A stretch of DNA of 7,225 nt, taken from contig DCDV01000002.1 of the NCBI GenBank assembly GCA_002316595.1, positions 6,783 to 14,007 of the forward strand, read 5' to 3'. This stretch comes from Mageeibacillus sp. UBA1046. Lineage in GTDB: Bacteria > Bacillota > Clostridia > Saccharofermentanales > DTU023. This document shows positions 5,498 to 7,225 of this stretch, one piece after another; positions within the stretch are counted from its first letter, which is position 1; the number at the start of each line of letters is the position of its first letter. A program made the position numbers and the translations under genes. Under the pieces are notes generated by a model, which was given only the letters and a program-made list of their open reading frames with translations, was not told the origin of the DNA and ran no database searches.

Positions 5498-7014
5498 CTA
5501 ATAATAATTTAGAAAACAGAGTTTTAAAGCCAAACATCAGTATTGGTGAACGCCTGAAAACATTCCTATTTGAAAACAAAGTAATGCTTGTCTTTGTCAT
5601 CATCTGCTATCTCGGTTATTTAGCTTCAGGCAGCCGTGCGGATACAGTTTTAAATGAAGTTTTTACCCGTATTTCGCGTAACAGCTTTACAGTATTATCT
5701 CTGCTGATACCTGTCTTAGCCGGCATGGGGCTCAACTTCGGCATAGTTATTGGCGCTATCGCAGCCCAGATCGCTGTCTTCGCGGTAGTGTACTGGGGTC
5801 TTGCCGGATTATCCGGAATGGCTCTGGCTGTTTTAATCGCAACGCCGCTGGCAATCATATTCGGTTACCTTGTCGGCAAGCTGTTTAACATGACCAAAGG
5901 CGCTGAGATGATTACCGGTTTAATACTGGGCTACTTTGCTGATGGTCTTTATCAATTGCTTTTCCTGGTCTTGATTGGCAGAGTTATTCCCGCCACTAAT
6001 CCACGTTTCATAATTGATGGAGGCGTAGGCGTAAAGAATGTTGTTGATCTTACGGGTACATTGAAATACTCTATTGACCGGGTTCGGATTATTGACTTGG
6101 CACTGGGATTGCTGGTTATAGTCGCAGTGATTACTGCTGTCAGACTATACTTGCATCTGAGCAAGAAACGAAAATTTACACTTAAAGATCTCGCACTGAT
6201 GGTAGGTGTTGGAATACTATATGGCATCACCTACATTCCTGCTATTGAACGTCACTTGTATGTGGAGCGCATCAATCTGATTGTTGCCCTGTCTCTTGTA
6301 CTGGCTCTATTCGCAATTAAGAGTGCTTATTCGATATACAAGAATCGCGATGGTCATGATCCGACCTACTCAAGAGGACGCAGCATCTCCATTATTGTTA
6401 TTTCTGTTATAGCTTTTGCTCTGACATATGTCCCTTCGATTGAGACTTTAATAATGTCAGTTGAGCTGCCGGTTTTGCCTTATGTGCTTATCGGCGGTCT
6501 GATGGCCTTCAACAAAGGTATCCTCAATACCAGATTAGGTCATAACATGAGGACCGTCGGACAGAGTAATGCTGTGGCTGCGGCATCAGGAATTAATGTG
6601 GACCGCACTAGATTGATTGCAGTTATACTATCCACGGTTCTTGCTTGCTGGGGACAGCTGATATATCTGCAGAATCTGGGTACCTTCTCCACATATGGCG
6701 CCCATATGCAGGTTGGACAGTTCGCTGTAGCAGCCCTGTTGGTCGGTGGAGCTTCGGTCTCCAAGGCAACAAACAGTCAGGCTATAATCGGAGTAACACT
6801 ATTCCATCTGCTCTTCATCATCGCTCCTCAGGCAGGAAACAACCTCTTTGGAGATGCACAGGTTGGAGAGTATTTCCGTGTCTTCGTATCATACGGGGTT
6901 ATTGCCTTGTCACTTGCCATGCATGCCTGGCAGCGCAAGAAACCTGCAGGCAGTATGATGGCATCGCTGTCACAAGCCGGACCCGCTATTGCAGAAACTG
7001 AGAAGAAGGAATAA
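5494..7014 (+). CDS. ABC importer permease subunit 2 with an internal insertion (BPD_transp_2 type)
   Basis: This 506-residue membrane protein is the second channel subunit and is clearly paralogous to permease 1. Matching parts include GMGLNFGIVIG (78-88), KGAEM (135-139), RTVGQSNAVAAASGINVD (353-370) and VAALLVGGAS (412-421). Hydrophobic segments lie near 29-46, 64-105, 108-130, 140-162, 200-220, 232-250, 260-280, 297-313, 325-340, 371-391, 408-422, 430-446 and 459-478. Compared with permease 1 it carries about 120 extra residues (roughly 227-347) between a membrane segment and the probable ATPase-coupling loop. The insertion adds three or four hydrophobic segments and contains a repeated motif, ITYIPAIE (245-252) and LTYVPSIE (310-317). 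Family members are usually 300-370 residues, so it is unusually long. The C-terminus is a hydrophilic, probably cytoplasmic tail. The start overlaps the permease 1 stop by ATGA. It is the last gene of the operon. Confidence 0.9.
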   Translation: MTNNNLENRVLKPNISIGERLKTFLFENKVMLVFVIICYLGYLASGSRADTVLNEVFTRISRNSFTVLSLLIPVLAGMGLNFGIVIGAIAAQIAVFAVVYWGLAGLSGMALAVLIATPLAIIFGYLVGKLFNMTKGAEMITGLILGYFADGLYQLLFLVLIGRVIPATNPRFIIDGGVGVKNVVDLTGTLKYSIDRVRIIDLALGLLVIVAVITAVRLYLHLSKKRKFTLKDLALMVGVGILYGITYIPAIERHLYVERINLIVALSLVLALFAIKSAYSIYKNRDGHDPTYSRGRSISIIVISVIAFALTYVPSIETLIMSVELPVLPYVLIGGLMAFNKGILNTRLGHNMRTVGQSNAVAAASGINVDRTRLIAVILSTVLACWGQLIYLQNLGTFSTYGAHMQVGQFAVAALLVGGASVSKATNSQAIIGVTLFHLLFIIAPQAGNNLFGDAQVGEYFRVFVSYGVIALSLAMHAWQRKKPAGSMMASLSQAGPAIAETEKKE

Positions 7015-7081
7015 TATTAGATTTCTTCTCGTGGAAGATCACATATTTGTCTAAACGGTCTGACTATCAGAAACAACCCGA

Positions 7082-7109
7082 TTAACAAATATGCAAAATA
7101 GTTTATACT
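7082..7109 (+). promoter_or_regulatory. Candidate promoter of the tRNA-Ser gene
   Basis: TTAACA (7082-7087), a 16-base spacer and TATACT (7104-7109) give a good sigma-A-type promoter 38 bases upstream of the tRNA. The predicted start, near 7116, falls inside the palindrome at 7111-7134, so either the promoter is weak or fortuitous, or the two elements share the same DNA. Confidence 0.45.
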
Positions 7110-7110
7110 C

Positions 7111-7134
7111 AAGGGGGCTCAATTGAGCCCCCTT
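7111..7134. terminator. 24-bp perfect palindrome, probable operon terminator
   Basis: The arms AAGGGGGCTC and GAGCCCCCTT form a 10-bp stem with an AATT loop, 97 bases after the permease 2 stop. The stem is strong and well placed to end the operon transcript, but the following bases (CAATATGATTT) form a poor T-run. The reverse strand also lacks a clean T-run, so neither direction is an ideal intrinsic terminator. An operator role is the alternative. Confidence 0.6.
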
Positions 7135-7147
7135 CAATATGATTTAC

Positions 7148-7225
7148 GGAGACGTACCGAAGTGGCCGTAACGGGGTGCTCTCGAAAAGCATTTGCCGGG
7201 TGACCGGCACGTGGGTTCGAATCCC
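7148..7225 (+). tRNA. tRNA-Ser(CGA), 3' end cut off by the window
   Basis: The cloverleaf can be read directly: acceptor strand GGAGACG (7148-7154), D stem CCG/CGG (7157-7159, 7172-7174), anticodon stem GTGCT/AGCAT (7176-7180, 7188-7192) around loop CTCGAAA (7181-7187), a long variable arm with TGCCGG/CCGGCA (7194-7199, 7204-7209), and T stem GTGGG (7211-7215) with loop TTCGAAT (7216-7222). The anticodon CGA (7183-7185) reads UCG. The long variable arm and GGAGA start are typical of tRNA-Ser. The last T-stem bases, the 3' acceptor strand and any encoded CCA lie beyond the window. Confidence 0.95.

Noticed and set aside
7042..7093. Inverted repeat CATATTTGT / ACAAATATG
   Set aside because: It is 9 bp and AT-rich with a 34-base loop, so it is likely to be chance.
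7148..7225. tRNA-Ser as an attachment site of an integrated element
   Set aside because: No integrase, no repeat of the tRNA 3' end and no phage or plasmid gene is visible, and the 3' end of the tRNA is outside the window.
1..7225. CRISPR array, insertion sequence or toxin-antitoxin pair
   Set aside because: No spaced direct repeats, transposase, terminal repeats or small gene pair is seen on either strand.

Overview
The window looks like chromosomal DNA from a low-to-moderate GC Gram-positive anaerobe of the Firmicutes, most likely in or near the Clostridia. The reasons are AAGGAGG ribosome binding sites, a well-placed TTG start, a lipoprotein with a Thr/Glu/Ala/Pro-rich stalk, and a binding protein that I recognise as DUF3798, a family I know mainly from clostridia. 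The taxonomic call is an inference from style, not a marker-gene result.

Layout. Bases 1-1044 are the 3' part of an unrecognised gene whose start lies outside the window; the protein has a long acidic, probably disordered front and a helical C-terminal part. Bases 1045-1378 are an AT-rich regulatory gap. It holds a good extended -10 promoter, a compound dyad covering the -35 box, and a 9-bp inverted repeat in the leader just upstream of the ribosome binding site. Bases 1379-7014 are a four-gene same-strand operon: a DUF3798 lipoprotein, a fused two-domain ABC ATPase, and two paralogous permeases. The last three genes are joined by ATGA stop-start overlaps, while the lipoprotein gene is separated from the ATPase by an 82-bp gap filled by a large hairpin. 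Bases 7015-7147 hold a 24-bp perfect palindrome (probable terminator) that abuts a candidate promoter. From 7148 to the window end is a tRNA-Ser(CGA) cut off within the T arm.

How the genes work together. The lipoprotein should be tethered to the outer face of the membrane and capture a ligand. The two permeases should form a heterodimeric channel of the RbsC/BMP type. The fused ATPase should drive import, with one canonical and one degenerate ATP site. The lipoprotein is not a standard sugar-binding or BMP-type protein, and no enzyme or regulator gene lies beside the operon, so the substrate cannot be read from this window. This complete but functionally unassigned importer is the most interesting system here. 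Its unusual points are a roughly 120-residue insertion with an internal repeat in the second permease, and a G7 run placed where a -1 slip would fuse the two permeases.
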